This document shows positions 33,691-42,899 of a stretch of DNA of 64,000 nt, in pieces; within the stretch, counting starts at the first letter, position 1; the number at the start of each line of letters is the position of its first letter. The stretch comes from Streptomyces cyanogenus (GTDB lineage Bacteria; Actinomycetota; Actinomycetes; Streptomycetales; Streptomycetaceae). The stretch is from contig NZ_CP071839.1 in the NCBI RefSeq assembly GCF_017526105.1, positions 4,022,001-4,086,000 on the forward strand, read 5' to 3'. The notes beneath the pieces are model-generated. The model saw only the letters and a program-made list of their open reading frames with translations, searched no databases and had not been told where the DNA came from. The position numbers and the translations under genes were made by a program.

Positions 33691-35700
33691 GTGGAGCAGC
33701 GGCGTCCCGGGGTGGGTGCCCGAGCGCGGTACTGGTTCGACACGACCCTGGCGCGCGGGAGCTCGGCCCTGGTCGGCTGGCTGGTGGTGGTCTGCCTGGC
33801 GGTCGTCGTGCCCGCGAGCGCGGTGCTGGTGTGGACGAGCGGGCACACCCCCGCCACCCTTCCCGGGAAGCTGGCGGCGGTCTGGCGCCTGACCGGGGAG
33901 ACGCTGCGGCTGGGCGGCACCACCGGTACCCCCTTGCGGGTCGTGCTGTCGGTGCTGCTGGCCCTGGTCGCCCTGGTGTACGTCTCGACCCTCGTCGGTC
34001 TCGTCACGACCGGGCTGACCGAGCGGCTGATCGCCCTGCGGCGCGGACGCTCCACGCTGGTGGAACGCGGCCATGTGGTGGTCCTGGGCTGGTCGGAGCA
34101 GGTGTTCACGGTGGTGGGCGAACTGGTCGCGGCGGGCGCCAACCAGCGGGGTTCGGCCGTCGCGGTCCTGGCCGACCGGGACAAGACGGCCATGGAGGAG
34201 GCCCTGTACGGCAAGGTGGGCCCCACCGGCCGGACCCGGCTGATCTGCCGCAGCGGTCCGTCGGCCGATCCGGCCGTGCTGGCCCTGGCCAGTCCGGCCA
34301 CGGCCGACTCGGTGATCGTGCTGCCGCCCGACGAGTCGCGCAGCGACGCGGACGTGGTCAGGACCCTGCTGGCGCTGCGGGCGACGGCGCCCGGGGACGC
34401 CGTGACCCCGCCCGTCGTGGCCGCGGTCCGCGACAGCCGCTACCTGCTCGCGGCCCGTCTGGCCGCGGGAGAGCGCGGAGTCGTCGTGGAGAGCGACACG
34501 GTCACCGCCCGGCTCATCGCCCAGGCCGCGCGCCGCCCGGGGCTGTCCCTCGTCCACCGCGAGCTCCTCGACTTCGCCGGGGACGAGTTCTACCCGGCCT
34601 CACACCCCTCGCTGGTCGGCCGGGACTTCGGTGACGTGCTGCTCGCCTACGGCAACGCCAGCGCGGTCGGGCTGGTCCGTCACGGTGTGCCGTGGCTGAA
34701 CCCTTCCCCGCGGACGGTGATCGAGCCGGACGACCGGATCATCGTGATCACCGCCGACGACGACACCGCCGAACTCGCCGACTGCACGCGGTTCGTCGAG
34801 GAGCGGCTCATCACGAGTCCCCGGCCGCCGGATACCCGGCCGGAGCGCGTGCTGTTGCTGGGCTGGAATCGCCGGGCGCCGCTCGTGCTGCGGGAATGGG
34901 GGCGCAACGCACCCCCTGGTTCCGTCGCCGACGTGGTGGCGGACGAGGACGAGGCCACGGTGCGGGCCGCGTACGATGCGGGCGGCGCCGACTGGACCTG
35001 TGTGCCCCGCAGGGGGGACACCACCCGGCCGGAGACCCTGGCCGACCTGGACCTCGCCCGCTACGACAGCGTCATCGTGCTCGGCCGGGAACCACGGCCC
35101 GGCGAGGCCCCGGAGGAACCGGACACCCGCACGCTCGTCACCCTGCTCGTGCTGCGCCACCTCGAACGCCGGATCGGCCGGGAACTGCCGGTGGTCACCG
35201 AACTGACCGACGACGGCAACCGGCCCCTCGCACCGCTCGGCCCCGGAGCCGACGTGATCATCAGCGGCAAGCTCGTCGGGCTGCTGATGGCGCAGATCTC
35301 CCAGAACCGGCACTTGGCGGCGGTGTTCGACGAGCTGTTCTCGGCCGGCGGCACCCAGATCCATCTGCGGTCGGCCGCCGACTACGTACGGACCGGCCAC
35401 GAGGCGTCCTTCGCCACGGTCGTCGCCGCGGCACGCGACCGGGGCGAGTGCGCCATCGGGTACCGCAGCCACGCCGAGGCCGGCCGTGCCCCCGGCTACG
35501 GGCTGCGCGTCAACCCGCCCAAGACCGACCGCAGGCGCTGGGCCGCCGGTGACGAGGTCGTCGTCATCGCCGGCGACGGCGACGGCCGGGTGGGCGGCAG
35601 CGTCCCGCGGAGCCGCGGTGCGCGGGACGAGCCGCGCGCCGGTGACCGCGGGGGCCGGCCCGGCGAACGGGGCCGGCCCGGCGGCCGGGGTCCGGCCTAG
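33691..35700 (+). CDS. CASTOR/POLLUX-related putative ion channel
   Basis: The protein has 669 residues. Two transmembrane helices (about residues 27-49 and 88-112) are followed by two RCK-like nucleotide-binding domains: HVVVLGWSEQVFTVVGEL near residue 130 and RVLLLGWNRRAPLVLREW near 388. This layout fits the CASTOR/POLLUX family of potassium/calcium channels. The gate and pore signature is atypical, so ion selectivity is unknown. The GTG at 33691 follows GGAGGGGG. The C-terminal 40 residues are Arg/Gly-rich. Its stop codon overlaps that of the convergent gene in the palindrome CTAG. Confidence 0.8.
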   Translation: MEQRRPGVGARARYWFDTTLARGSSALVGWLVVVCLAVVVPASAVLVWTSGHTPATLPGKLAAVWRLTGETLRLGGTTGTPLRVVLSVLLALVALVYVSTLVGLVTTGLTERLIALRRGRSTLVERGHVVVLGWSEQVFTVVGELVAAGANQRGSAVAVLADRDKTAMEEALYGKVGPTGRTRLICRSGPSADPAVLALASPATADSVIVLPPDESRSDADVVRTLLALRATAPGDAVTPPVVAAVRDSRYLLAARLAAGERGVVVESDTVTARLIAQAARRPGLSLVHRELLDFAGDEFYPASHPSLVGRDFGDVLLAYGNASAVGLVRHGVPWLNPSPRTVIEPDDRIIVITADDDTAELADCTRFVEERLITSPRPPDTRPERVLLLGWNRRAPLVLREWGRNAPPGSVADVVADEDEATVRAAYDAGGADWTCVPRRGDTTRPETLADLDLARYDSVIVLGREPRPGEAPEEPDTRTLVTLLVLRHLERRIGRELPVVTELTDDGNRPLAPLGPGADVIISGKLVGLLMAQISQNRHLAAVFDELFSAGGTQIHLRSAADYVRTGHEASFATVVAAARDRGECAIGYRSHAEAGRAPGYGLRVNPPKTDRRRWAAGDEVVVIAGDGDGRVGGSVPRSRGARDEPRAGDRGGRPGERGRPGGRGPA

Positions 35701-36026
35701 AAGAACGCGTGGTACTCCATCCAGCCGGTGGTCCTGCCGGACTTGCCGTAGTACCAGTCGCCGCCCTTCGCGGTGCAGTAGACGCGCACGCTGCTGCCCG
35801 CGAAGACGGACTTCTTCACCTTGGACCTGAAGCTGGGGCTGGTGTACATGTCGGCGTGGTCCCACTGGACCACCTGCAGGGTCCGGTCCTTGATGTTCTT
35901 GGTGCAGGCGGAGGAGCCGACGGCCGAGGCGCCGGGAGCGGCCATGAGGGTGGCGCCGAGGGCGAGGGCGGTGGCGGCGGTCAGACCGCTCACCGCCTTG
36001 CGGAGCGGAAGCTTCGAGAAAGCCAT
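35697..36026 (-). CDS. Small secreted SH3-like protein
   Basis: The protein has 109 residues with a Sec signal peptide (residues 1-38, hydrophobic core, ending near ASA). The mature part has two Cys (SACTKN and RVYCTA) and the pattern TSPSFRSKVKKSVFAGSSVRVYC with DWYYGKSGRTTGWMEYHAFF, which resembles bacterial SH3 domains that bind cell-wall peptides. The ATG at 36026 has GGGGA upstream. It overlaps the end of the GT87 gene by 37 bases. The stop codon shares CTAG with the channel gene. Confidence 0.75.
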   Translation of the reverse strand: MAFSKLPLRKAVSGLTAATALALGATLMAAPGASAVGSSACTKNIKDRTLQVVQWDHADMYTSPSFRSKVKKSVFAGSSVRVYCTAKGGDWYYGKSGRTTGWMEYHAFF

Positions 36027-37177
36027 GTCAAGGTCCCCGTTTGCTCGTTCGGAAGTGCTGGACAACGGATGATCATGCTGTCATACGAGCTGAGCAGCCC
36101 GAGCACCAGGAGGGGGTAGGCGCCCGCCAACGGCTGTTGCCACCAGGGCAGTTCCAGGTCCAGGGCGCCCTCGTGGGGCACCAGCCACATCGTGCGGGCG
36201 GTGAAGACCAGGGCCACCAGCGCGGCCGTACGGGTGCACCCCTCCGCCAGCAGCACGGCGAGCAGCGGCACGCACCACACCCAGTGGTGGGTCCAGCTGA
36301 TCGGGCAGACCAGCAGGGCGGTGAACGCGGTCAGCAGGACGCCGTGGCTGTCCCGCCGGGCGCGGGCCGCCAGTGCCAGGCCCGCCACCGCGACCGCCGC
36401 CGCCGGCAGCGCCCAGGCCGGGCCCGGTGCGGGGTCGCCCAGGAGCCGGGAGACCAGCCCCCGCAGGGACTGGTTGTCCACGATCCACGCCTTGCCCACC
36501 CGGCCGGTCTCCCACAGCCGCCGGGTCCAGAAGTCGGCGCTCGCGGACGGGAGCAGGACGGCACCGAGCACGGCCGTCCCCGCACCGGCCGCCACGGCCG
36601 TCACCGCCTCCCGGTTGCGGCCCCGCAGCAGCAGGTAGACCACGAACACGGCCGGGGTGAGCTTGATGCCGGCCGCGATCCCGAGGGCGAGGCCCTTGGC
36701 GCGGGCGCCCGGGGGCCGGGTCAGGTCCCATAGGGTCAGGCAGGTGACGGCCAGGTTGATCTGGCCGTACAGCAGCGTCTGGAAGACCGGTTCGAGCCAG
36801 AGGGCGAGGGCGGTGGCCGTGCAGAGCGGGGCCGGCGGCAGCGGGCGGGACGCCAGGCGGGCGGAGAGGGCGACGAGGGTGGCGAGCAGGAGGACGTTGC
36901 CCGCCAGCACGGCCGCCTTCAGGGCCGGGACCGGGAGCCAGGCGGCCGGGACGAACAGGACCGCCGCGAAGGGCGGGTAGGTCGCCGGGAGCCGCCACTC
37001 GGTGACGGTGAAGCCGTACAGGTCGGTGCCGCGGACGACGGCCGCGCCCTCGGCCCGGTAGACGAGGAGGTCGGCCATGGGTGCGCCGCGCAGGGCGCAC
37101 AACGCGGCGAACGAGGCGAGGGAGAGGGCGAGCAGGAGCAGGGCAGGCAGGCAGGGCGTCACCGTCCGTTTGCACAC
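35990..37177 (-). CDS. Glycosyltransferase 87 family (DUF2029) membrane mannosyltransferase
   Basis: The protein has 395 residues with roughly ten membrane segments. DLLVYRAEGAAVVRGTDLYG is the conserved first loop of GT87, with the catalytic aspartate in the ADLLVY region, and TYPPFAAVLFVP is another hallmark. The family uses polyprenyl-phosphate mannose to extend lipoarabinomannan and similar glycans. The start is GTG at 37177. Its 3' end overlaps the start of the SH3 gene. The last 25 residues lie beyond the last helix and may have been acquired. Confidence 0.83.
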   Translation of the reverse strand: MCKRTVTPCLPALLLLALSLASFAALCALRGAPMADLLVYRAEGAAVVRGTDLYGFTVTEWRLPATYPPFAAVLFVPAAWLPVPALKAAVLAGNVLLLATLVALSARLASRPLPPAPLCTATALALWLEPVFQTLLYGQINLAVTCLTLWDLTRPPGARAKGLALGIAAGIKLTPAVFVVYLLLRGRNREAVTAVAAGAGTAVLGAVLLPSASADFWTRRLWETGRVGKAWIVDNQSLRGLVSRLLGDPAPGPAWALPAAAVAVAGLALAARARRDSHGVLLTAFTALLVCPISWTHHWVWCVPLLAVLLAEGCTRTAALVALVFTARTMWLVPHEGALDLELPWWQQPLAGAYPLLVLGLLSSYDSMIIRCPALPNEQTGTLTWLSRSFRSARR

Positions 37178-37195
37178 ACGTATGACCCTATGTCG

Positions 37196-37378
37196 CTACT
37201 TACGGCGTATGCCCGCTTCCTCGCCGTACTCGCCGAGGATGAGGACGCGGAAGGCCGCCTCCGCGAACACCTTCACGGCCCGCAGGGCACTGCCCAGGCG
37301 GTGGTGATGGGTGCCCTCGACGGCGGTGGCGCCGCAGGGTGGCCGCATCGGCGCCGGGGTGATGGCTGCTGCGCTCAT
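37196..37378 (-). CDS. Small conserved hypothetical protein
   Basis: The protein has 60 residues, with an N-terminal Ala/Pro stretch and then THHHRLGSALRAVKVFAEAAFRVLILGEYGEEAG, which has the look of a conserved Streptomyces small protein. Ribosome binding site GGAG stands before the ATG at 37378. It lies 18 bp upstream of the GT87 gene on the same strand, so they may form an operon. No function is known. Confidence 0.5.
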   Translation of the reverse strand: MSAAAITPAPMRPPCGATAVEGTHHHRLGSALRAVKVFAEAAFRVLILGEYGEEAGIRRK

Positions 37379-37543
37379 GTCTCCATGGTGGAACCGCGCG
37401 GGGGTGGAAATCCATTGGACCGGTGCCGCGGGCCCCGCCTAAAATCTCCGCCCTTGCCCGCCTCCTCCAGGAGTGCCGCCGCCCGGCCGGAAACCGGACG
37501 GCATCGTCGTCGCCCACGCAGCAGGCCCACCGGAGGCACCCCC

Positions 37544-39598
37544 TTGTCCACGCCCGCCCACGCCCCGCTCGACGATCCACTCGGCCGAGAGCGCTCCCAC
37601 CTCGCCGCCTCCCGGGCCGCCCTGCGCGCCATGCGCGAGGACGTGGAAGCCCTGGACATCGGGGACGTCACCGCGAACTGGGTCAACGCCGCGGTGCTCG
37701 CCCGCCAGATCGACGAGCGCATCAAGGCGCTGGCCGACCTGAGCGACACCCCGCTGTTCTTCGGCCGGCTCGACTACCTGCACGCGCCGGGCGCGCAGCA
37801 GGCCGAGGGCGCCGAAGGGGAGCGGTTCTACATCGGGCGGCGGCACGTGCACGACGCGGACGGCGACCCCATGGTCATCGACTGGCGTGCGCCGGTGTCG
37901 CAGCCGTTCTACCGGGCGTCCAGGAAGGACCCGATGGACGTCGCGCTGCGCCGCCGCTTCGGCTACACCGGCGGCGACCTCACGGCGTACGAGGACGAGC
38001 GCCTGTCCGACCCGGCGGAGGCGGCCACCACGAGCAGGCTGCTCCAGCAGGAGATCGAGCGGCCGCGCGTCGGCCCGATGCGGGACATCGTCGCCACCAT
38101 CCAGCCCGAGCAGGACGAGATCGTCCGCAGCGGGCTCGGCGGCACGGTCTGCGTGCAGGGCGGCCCGGGCACCGGGAAGACCGCCGTCGGCCTGCACCGG
38201 GTCGCCTACCTCCTCTACGCCCACCGGGAGCGGCTGGCCCGCACCGGCACCCTCGTCATCGGGCCGAACCGGTCCTTCCTGCACTACATCGAGCAGGTGC
38301 TGCCCGCGCTCGGCGAGCTGAGCGTGCAGCAGGCCACCGTGGACGACCTCGTCGCGCGGGTCGAGGTGCGCGGTACGGACGAGGCCGCCGCCGCGATCGT
38401 CAAGGGCGACGCCCGGATGGCCGAGGTCCTCAGGCGGGCCCTGTACTCCCACGTGACCATGCCCGGCGAGCCGGTCGTGGTCGTGCGCGGCTCCCGGCGC
38501 TGGCGGGTGCCGGCGTACGAACTGGAGGAGATCGTCCGGGAGTTGCTGGCCCGGGACATCCGCTACGGCGCCGCCCGCGAGGCCCTGCCGCAGCGCATCG
38601 CGCACGCGGTGCTGGTGCAGATGGAGCGGGCCGGGGAGGCGCCGGACGACCGGGTGCAGGACGCGGTGGCCCGCAACGGCGCGGTGAAGGCGGCGGTGAA
38701 GGCGGTGTGGCCGGCCGTGGACCCGGCGAAGCTGGTGCTGCGGCTGCTGACCGACGCGGAGTTCCTCGCCGCGCACGCGGACGGGCTCCTGGACGAGGAC
38801 GAGCAGAAGACGGTCCTGTGGGCCAAGCCGGTGCGCAGTGTGAAGTCGGCCAAGTGGTCCGCGGCGGACGCCGTGCTGATCGACGAGGCGGCCGACCTGA
38901 TCCAGCGCACGCACTCGCTCGGCCACGTCGTGCTGGACGAGGCACAGGACCTCTCCCCCATGCAGTACCGGGCCGTCGGCCGCCGCTGCACCACCGGCAG
39001 CGCGACCGTCCTGGGCGACCTGGCGCAGGGCACGACCCCGTGGGCGACCCGGAGCTGGGAGGAGGCGCTGGCCCACCTCGGCAAGCGGGAGGGGGTCGTC
39101 GAGGAGCTGACGGCCGGATTCCGCGTCCCCACCGACGTCATCGCGTACGCCTCCCGGCTGCTGCCGCACATCGCCCCCGGCCTCACCCCGGTCGCCTCGG
39201 TCCGGGAGAACCCCGGCTTCTTCGAGGTCCGTACGGCCACGGAGGCGGCCGACGTCGTCGCCGCGTGCGCGGAGCTGCTGCGCAACGAGGGCTCGACCGG
39301 CCTGATCGCCGCCGACGCCCGCGTGCCCGCCCTCGCCGAGGCCCTCACGGCGGCCGGGATCCCCTGCCTGGCCCCCGGCGAGGAGACGACCCGGGAGACC
39401 CGGCTGACCCTGGTCCCGGCCTCCCTCGCCAAGGGCCTGGAGTACGACTACGTGGTCCTCGACGAGCCGCAGGCGGTGGTGGACGGCGAACCCGACGAAC
39501 GCACGGGCCTGCGCCGCCTGTACGTGGCCCTGACCCGAGCGGTGTCGGGCCTGATCGTGACCCACAGCGCGCCACTGCCGCCGCAGCTCGCCGGGTAG
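37544..39598 (+). CDS. HelD-like UvrD-family ATPase (RNA polymerase-associated helicase)
   Basis: The protein has 684 residues. The start is TTG at 37544, after GGAGG at a proper distance; the frame extends 118 codons upstream but that part has no ribosome binding site. The N-terminus is a coiled-coil-like helical stretch (ERSHLAASRAALRAMREDVEAL), typical of the HelD secondary-channel arm. Walker A GGPGTGKTAVGLHRVAYLLY lies near residue 205, and Walker B/DEAQD is LDEAQDLSPMQYRAVG. HelD proteins remove stalled RNA polymerase; HelR types also counter rifamycin. No rifamycin-associated element was recognised upstream. Confidence 0.87.
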   Translation: MSTPAHAPLDDPLGRERSHLAASRAALRAMREDVEALDIGDVTANWVNAAVLARQIDERIKALADLSDTPLFFGRLDYLHAPGAQQAEGAEGERFYIGRRHVHDADGDPMVIDWRAPVSQPFYRASRKDPMDVALRRRFGYTGGDLTAYEDERLSDPAEAATTSRLLQQEIERPRVGPMRDIVATIQPEQDEIVRSGLGGTVCVQGGPGTGKTAVGLHRVAYLLYAHRERLARTGTLVIGPNRSFLHYIEQVLPALGELSVQQATVDDLVARVEVRGTDEAAAAIVKGDARMAEVLRRALYSHVTMPGEPVVVVRGSRRWRVPAYELEEIVRELLARDIRYGAAREALPQRIAHAVLVQMERAGEAPDDRVQDAVARNGAVKAAVKAVWPAVDPAKLVLRLLTDAEFLAAHADGLLDEDEQKTVLWAKPVRSVKSAKWSAADAVLIDEAADLIQRTHSLGHVVLDEAQDLSPMQYRAVGRRCTTGSATVLGDLAQGTTPWATRSWEEALAHLGKREGVVEELTAGFRVPTDVIAYASRLLPHIAPGLTPVASVRENPGFFEVRTATEAADVVAACAELLRNEGSTGLIAADARVPALAEALTAAGIPCLAPGEETTRETRLTLVPASLAKGLEYDYVVLDEPQAVVDGEPDERTGLRRLYVALTRAVSGLIVTHSAPLPPQLAG

Positions 39599-39602
39599 CC
39601 CC

Positions 39603-40301
39603 TCAGCAGGCGGCGCCGTCCAGCACCGAGCGCCACTCGGCGACCCGCGCCGGGGAGACCGGGCCCTGCCAGCCGGCGGGGCGGGCCGCGCCGCCGATGT
39701 GGAAGGCCTCGATGCCGGCGGCCCGGAGCCGGGGCACGTGGTCGAGGCGGAGTCCGCCGCCGACCATGATCTGCTGCTCGTACCCGGGCTCGCCGTCGTG
39801 GGCCGCCTCGGCGAGCAGGGTGGGCAGGCCGTCGTCCACGCCCGCGGCGGAGCCGGCGGTGAGGTAGGTGTCCAGGCCGGGCAGGTCGGCCAGCTGTCGG
39901 CGCAGGGCGTCACGGTCGGCGGACCGGTCGATCGCCCGGTGGAAGGTCCACCGGCAGCCGGCGAGCGCGTCGACGACCCGCTCCACCGCGGCCAGGTCGG
40001 CACCGCCGTCCGCGCCCAGGAACCCGAGCACGAACTGGTCGGCGCCGGCCTGCCGCAGCTCGCCGGCCACCCCGACCAGCCGGTCCACGTCACCGGCCGC
40101 GAAGCCGTTCGCGAGGCGGAGCATCACGCGCAGGTCGATGTCGACGGCGGCGCGGATCGCGGCGACGGTGGCGGGCGCGGGGGTGAGCCCGTCGGCCGCC
40201 ATCTCGGTGACCAGCTCCAGCCGGTCCGCGCCTCCGGCCTGGGCGGCGACCGCGTCCTCGACGTCGAGGGCGATCACCTCCAGGACTGCACGCTTGCTCA
40301 T
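39603..40301 (-). CDS. CutC family protein
   Basis: The protein has 232 residues. LEVIALDVEDAVAAQAGGADRLELV at the start is the diagnostic CutC motif, and FHRAIDRSADRDALR matches the second conserved block. It adopts a TIM barrel. CutC was linked to copper homeostasis, but the function is disputed. It begins with ATG at 40301 and ends 4 bp from the convergent HelD-like gene. Confidence 0.88.
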   Translation of the reverse strand: MSKRAVLEVIALDVEDAVAAQAGGADRLELVTEMAADGLTPAPATVAAIRAAVDIDLRVMLRLANGFAAGDVDRLVGVAGELRQAGADQFVLGFLGADGGADLAAVERVVDALAGCRWTFHRAIDRSADRDALRRQLADLPGLDTYLTAGSAAGVDDGLPTLLAEAAHDGEPGYEQQIMVGGGLRLDHVPRLRAAGIEAFHIGGAARPAGWQGPVSPARVAEWRSVLDGAAC

Positions 40302-40409
40302 GGCACCCCATTCATCGGCGTCTACAGGCGAACACAGGACAGGACTACGACCCGACAGGTCTAGTCCAATTCAAGAGTACGCCGGTACCGGAGCGCCACG
40401 GCGCCCCCC

Positions 40410-41078
40410 TCAGCCGAAGATGTTCAGCTCCGCCTCCCGCACCCCCACCAGCTCGTAGGCCGACCCCGCCACCGGCCGCCCCGCGTACAGCCGGACCAGC
40501 GTGGCGGCGTCGCCGATGTAGCGGGCCGGCGGACCGTCCGCGCCCCGTGCGCCGAACCGCAGCGGCTCGTCCACGTCGTCGAGGTCGGCGTGCAGCGGCA
40601 CGTGTTCGTTCTCCCGGGTGACCCGCGCCAGCAGCGTCAGCGCGGCCGGCAGCCCGGCGCCCGCGTACGCCCCCGGCTCACCGAGGACCTCGCGCACGTC
40701 CCCGGCGTGCACCCACTCCCCCAGGGCGAGCATGTCCAGCCGCCCGTCCCAGCGGGCGATCACCGGGCCGGCCTCGGTCATCCCGCGCTCCAGCTCGTCC
40801 ACCACCCGCGCGTTCGTCCAGTCGGCCCGCTCGGCGATGTCCCGCTCGTTGGACTCCGGCGAGAACACCCCCTTCTCGAACCGGTTCTCCACCACCCGCA
40901 TCAGCGCGGCGGAACAGTGCGCCAGCACGTCGCGCACCGTCCACCCCGGACACGCGGCCGTCGGCAGCGCGAAGTCGGCGTCCGGCCGGGACCGCAGCAG
41001 CGGCACGAGGACGTCCCGCTCCATGACCAGCAGCCGCCCGGGCAGTTCGGGGTCACGCACATCCACAGTGTCAGTCAT
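40410..41078 (-). CDS. Maleylpyruvate isomerase N-terminal/TIGR03083-type protein
   Basis: The protein has 222 residues. CPGWTVRDVLAHCSAALMRVVE is the DinB/mycothiol-dependent isomerase core with a metal-binding His, and a second His occurs in EWVHAGDVREVL. Such proteins use mycothiol or act as metal-dependent transferases; substrate unknown. The ATG at 41078 is chosen over GTG 41087. It is divergent from the HD gene. A related N-terminal domain occurs in the fusion gene at 41802. Confidence 0.78.
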   Translation of the reverse strand: MTDTVDVRDPELPGRLLVMERDVLVPLLRSRPDADFALPTAACPGWTVRDVLAHCSAALMRVVENRFEKGVFSPESNERDIAERADWTNARVVDELERGMTEAGPVIARWDGRLDMLALGEWVHAGDVREVLGEPGAYAGAGLPAALTLLARVTRENEHVPLHADLDDVDEPLRFGARGADGPPARYIGDAATLVRLYAGRPVAGSAYELVGVREAELNIFG

Positions 41079-41130
41079 GGGGGCCACGCTAGGTGCGCCG
41101 CCGGGCCGGCGTCACGGGAGAATGGGGGGC

Positions 41131-41775
41131 ATGGCCGACCTCGACGCCCTGCGCCTCCGCTTCGCCCGCGCCCTGGAAGCAGCCCGCGCCCCGGGCGGCG
41201 GCCCCGACCCCGGCCCCTACGCCGACAACCTGCTCGCCCGCTGGCAGGAGCCGCAGCGCCGGTACCACACGCCGACGCACCTCACCGCCGTACTCGACCA
41301 CGTCGACGCCCTGGCGGAGTACGCGGCCGACGCGGACGTGGTCCGGCTGGCCGCCTGGTTCCACGACGCCGTCTACCACCCGGAGCGGTCCGAGAACGAG
41401 GAGCGGTCCGCGCGGCTGGCCGAGCGCGCCCTGCCGGAGGCCGGTGTGCCGGACGCGAAGACGGCCGAGGTGGCCCGGCTGGTCCGACTCACGGTCACCC
41501 ACGACCCGGCCGACGACGACCGCGACGGCCAGGTGCTGTGCGACGCCGACCTCGCGATCCTGGCCGCGCCGCCGTCGGCGTACGCCGCCTACACCGCCGA
41601 GGTCCGCGAGGAGTACCACTTCGTGCCGAACGAGGCGTTCCGCCAGGGCCGTTCGGCGGTCCTGCGCCAACTGCTGGACCTGCCCCGCCTGTTCCGCACC
41701 CCGTACGGCCGGGAGCACTGGGAGGCCACCGCGCGCTACAACCTCGCGGCCGAGCTGGAAATGCTGTCGACCTGA
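41131..41775 (+). CDS. HD domain metal-dependent phosphohydrolase
   Basis: The protein has 214 residues. The metal ligands lie in YHTPTHL, AAWFHDAVYHP and CDADLAIL, the layout of an HD phosphohydrolase. Family members act on nucleotides or second messengers, but no specific substrate can be given. The ATG at 41131 is used rather than an ATG three codons upstream because GGGAG is 10 bp away. Confidence 0.83.
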   Translation: MADLDALRLRFARALEAARAPGGGPDPGPYADNLLARWQEPQRRYHTPTHLTAVLDHVDALAEYAADADVVRLAAWFHDAVYHPERSENEERSARLAERALPEAGVPDAKTAEVARLVRLTVTHDPADDDRDGQVLCDADLAILAAPPSAYAAYTAEVREEYHFVPNEAFRQGRSAVLRQLLDLPRLFRTPYGREHWEATARYNLAAELEMLST

Positions 41776-41801
41776 GATCCTCGCCCCCGTACTGTGCGCG
41801 C

Positions 41802-42899
41802 ATGCGGACCATGAGCGGGGACCAGGTGGAGGCGGCTGTCACCAGCTGCACAGCGGCACTGCGCGCGGCGCTGGACCGGGACTGGGAGGCAGTCGACGCG
41901 GCCGGCCTGGACTGGAGCTGCCGCACGACCGCGTTGCACATCGCACAAGCCCTCACCAAGTACGCCGGCCAGCTCGCCACCGGCGCCCGGCACCGCATCC
42001 CGCTGAACCTCACCCTCCCCGAGGACACCGACAACGCCGGACTGCTGCAGGTGATCGAGGCGGCCGGCGCCCTGCTGGCCGCCGCGGTCCGCACCGCACC
42101 CCCGGGCGTGCGCGCCTTCCACCCCTACCCGTTCGGCAGCGCCGACCGCGAGGGCTTCGCCGCGATGTGCGTCACCGAGGCGATGCTGCACACCCACGAC
42201 ATCACCCGCGGCCTCGGCCTGCCCTACGAACCCCCTGCCGACCTCGCCGAATCCGCCCTGGCCTGGCTCTTCCCCCACGTCCAGCCCGGCCCCGCACCCT
42301 GGCCGACCCTGCTGTGGGCGACCGGCCGCGGCGAGCTGCCCGGCCGCGCCCCGGTCACCGACTGGAACTGGTACAACAACCTCGTCATCCCCGCCGGACC
42401 CGTCACCCTCACCGGAATCCGGCCGGCCCAGGCCGACGATCTGCGCCTGGGCGGCACGGGCGGCTTCGACTGGCTCGACGGCGGCCCGTACGAGGGCACC
42501 AGGGAGGCCTGCACGCTCCTGGTGAAGGCGTACGAAGCCGGCGTGCACCGCCCCGAGTTCGGCGTCTTCGCCCTCGTACGGCCCGAGGACGGCCGGGCGG
42601 TCGGCGGCATCGGCTTCCACGGCGCCCCGGACGAGGAGCGCCGGGTGGAGATCGGCTACGACCTCGTCGCCGGCGCCCGCGGTCACGGCTACGCGACCGA
42701 GGCGCTGCGCACCCTGTCCGGGTGGGCCCTGGCCCGCGACGACGTCGACACGGTCATCGCCACGATCGAACCGGACAACGTGCCCTCCCAGCGCGTGGTG
42801 GAACGGGCCGGCTTCACCCGGGCGACGGTCGAGGAGGAACGCACCGCCCGGACCGACCACGACATGGACGCCGGGCTCCTGCTCTACCTGCGCCGCTGA
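41802..42899 (+). CDS. Fusion protein: DinB/isomerase-like domain and GNAT acetyltransferase
   Basis: The protein has 365 residues in two parts. Residues 1-200 form a DinB-like domain (HIAQALTKYAGQLATGARHRIPLN; later TEAMLHTHDITRGLG). Residues 205-365 form a GNAT domain (VEIGYDLVAGARGHGYATEALRTL with NVPSQRVVERAGF). The GNAT part resembles the RimJ/RimL type. The fusion suggests a thiol- or metal-linked acyl transfer, but nothing more specific. It starts at ATG 41802 or 41811. Its end overlaps the convergent DUF4031 gene by 16 bases. Confidence 0.82.
   Translation: MRTMSGDQVEAAVTSCTAALRAALDRDWEAVDAAGLDWSCRTTALHIAQALTKYAGQLATGARHRIPLNLTLPEDTDNAGLLQVIEAAGALLAAAVRTAPPGVRAFHPYPFGSADREGFAAMCVTEAMLHTHDITRGLGLPYEPPADLAESALAWLFPHVQPGPAPWPTLLWATGRGELPGRAPVTDWNWYNNLVIPAGPVTLTGIRPAQADDLRLGGTGGFDWLDGGPYEGTREACTLLVKAYEAGVHRPEFGVFALVRPEDGRAVGGIGFHGAPDEERRVEIGYDLVAGARGHGYATEALRTLSGWALARDDVDTVIATIEPDNVPSQRVVERAGFTRATVEEERTARTDHDMDAGLLLYLRR

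Noticed and set aside
37379..37543. Possible rifamycin-associated element before the HelD-like gene
   Set aside because: No inverted repeat of the right form could be found by eye, so a HelR-type rifamycin response is not claimed.
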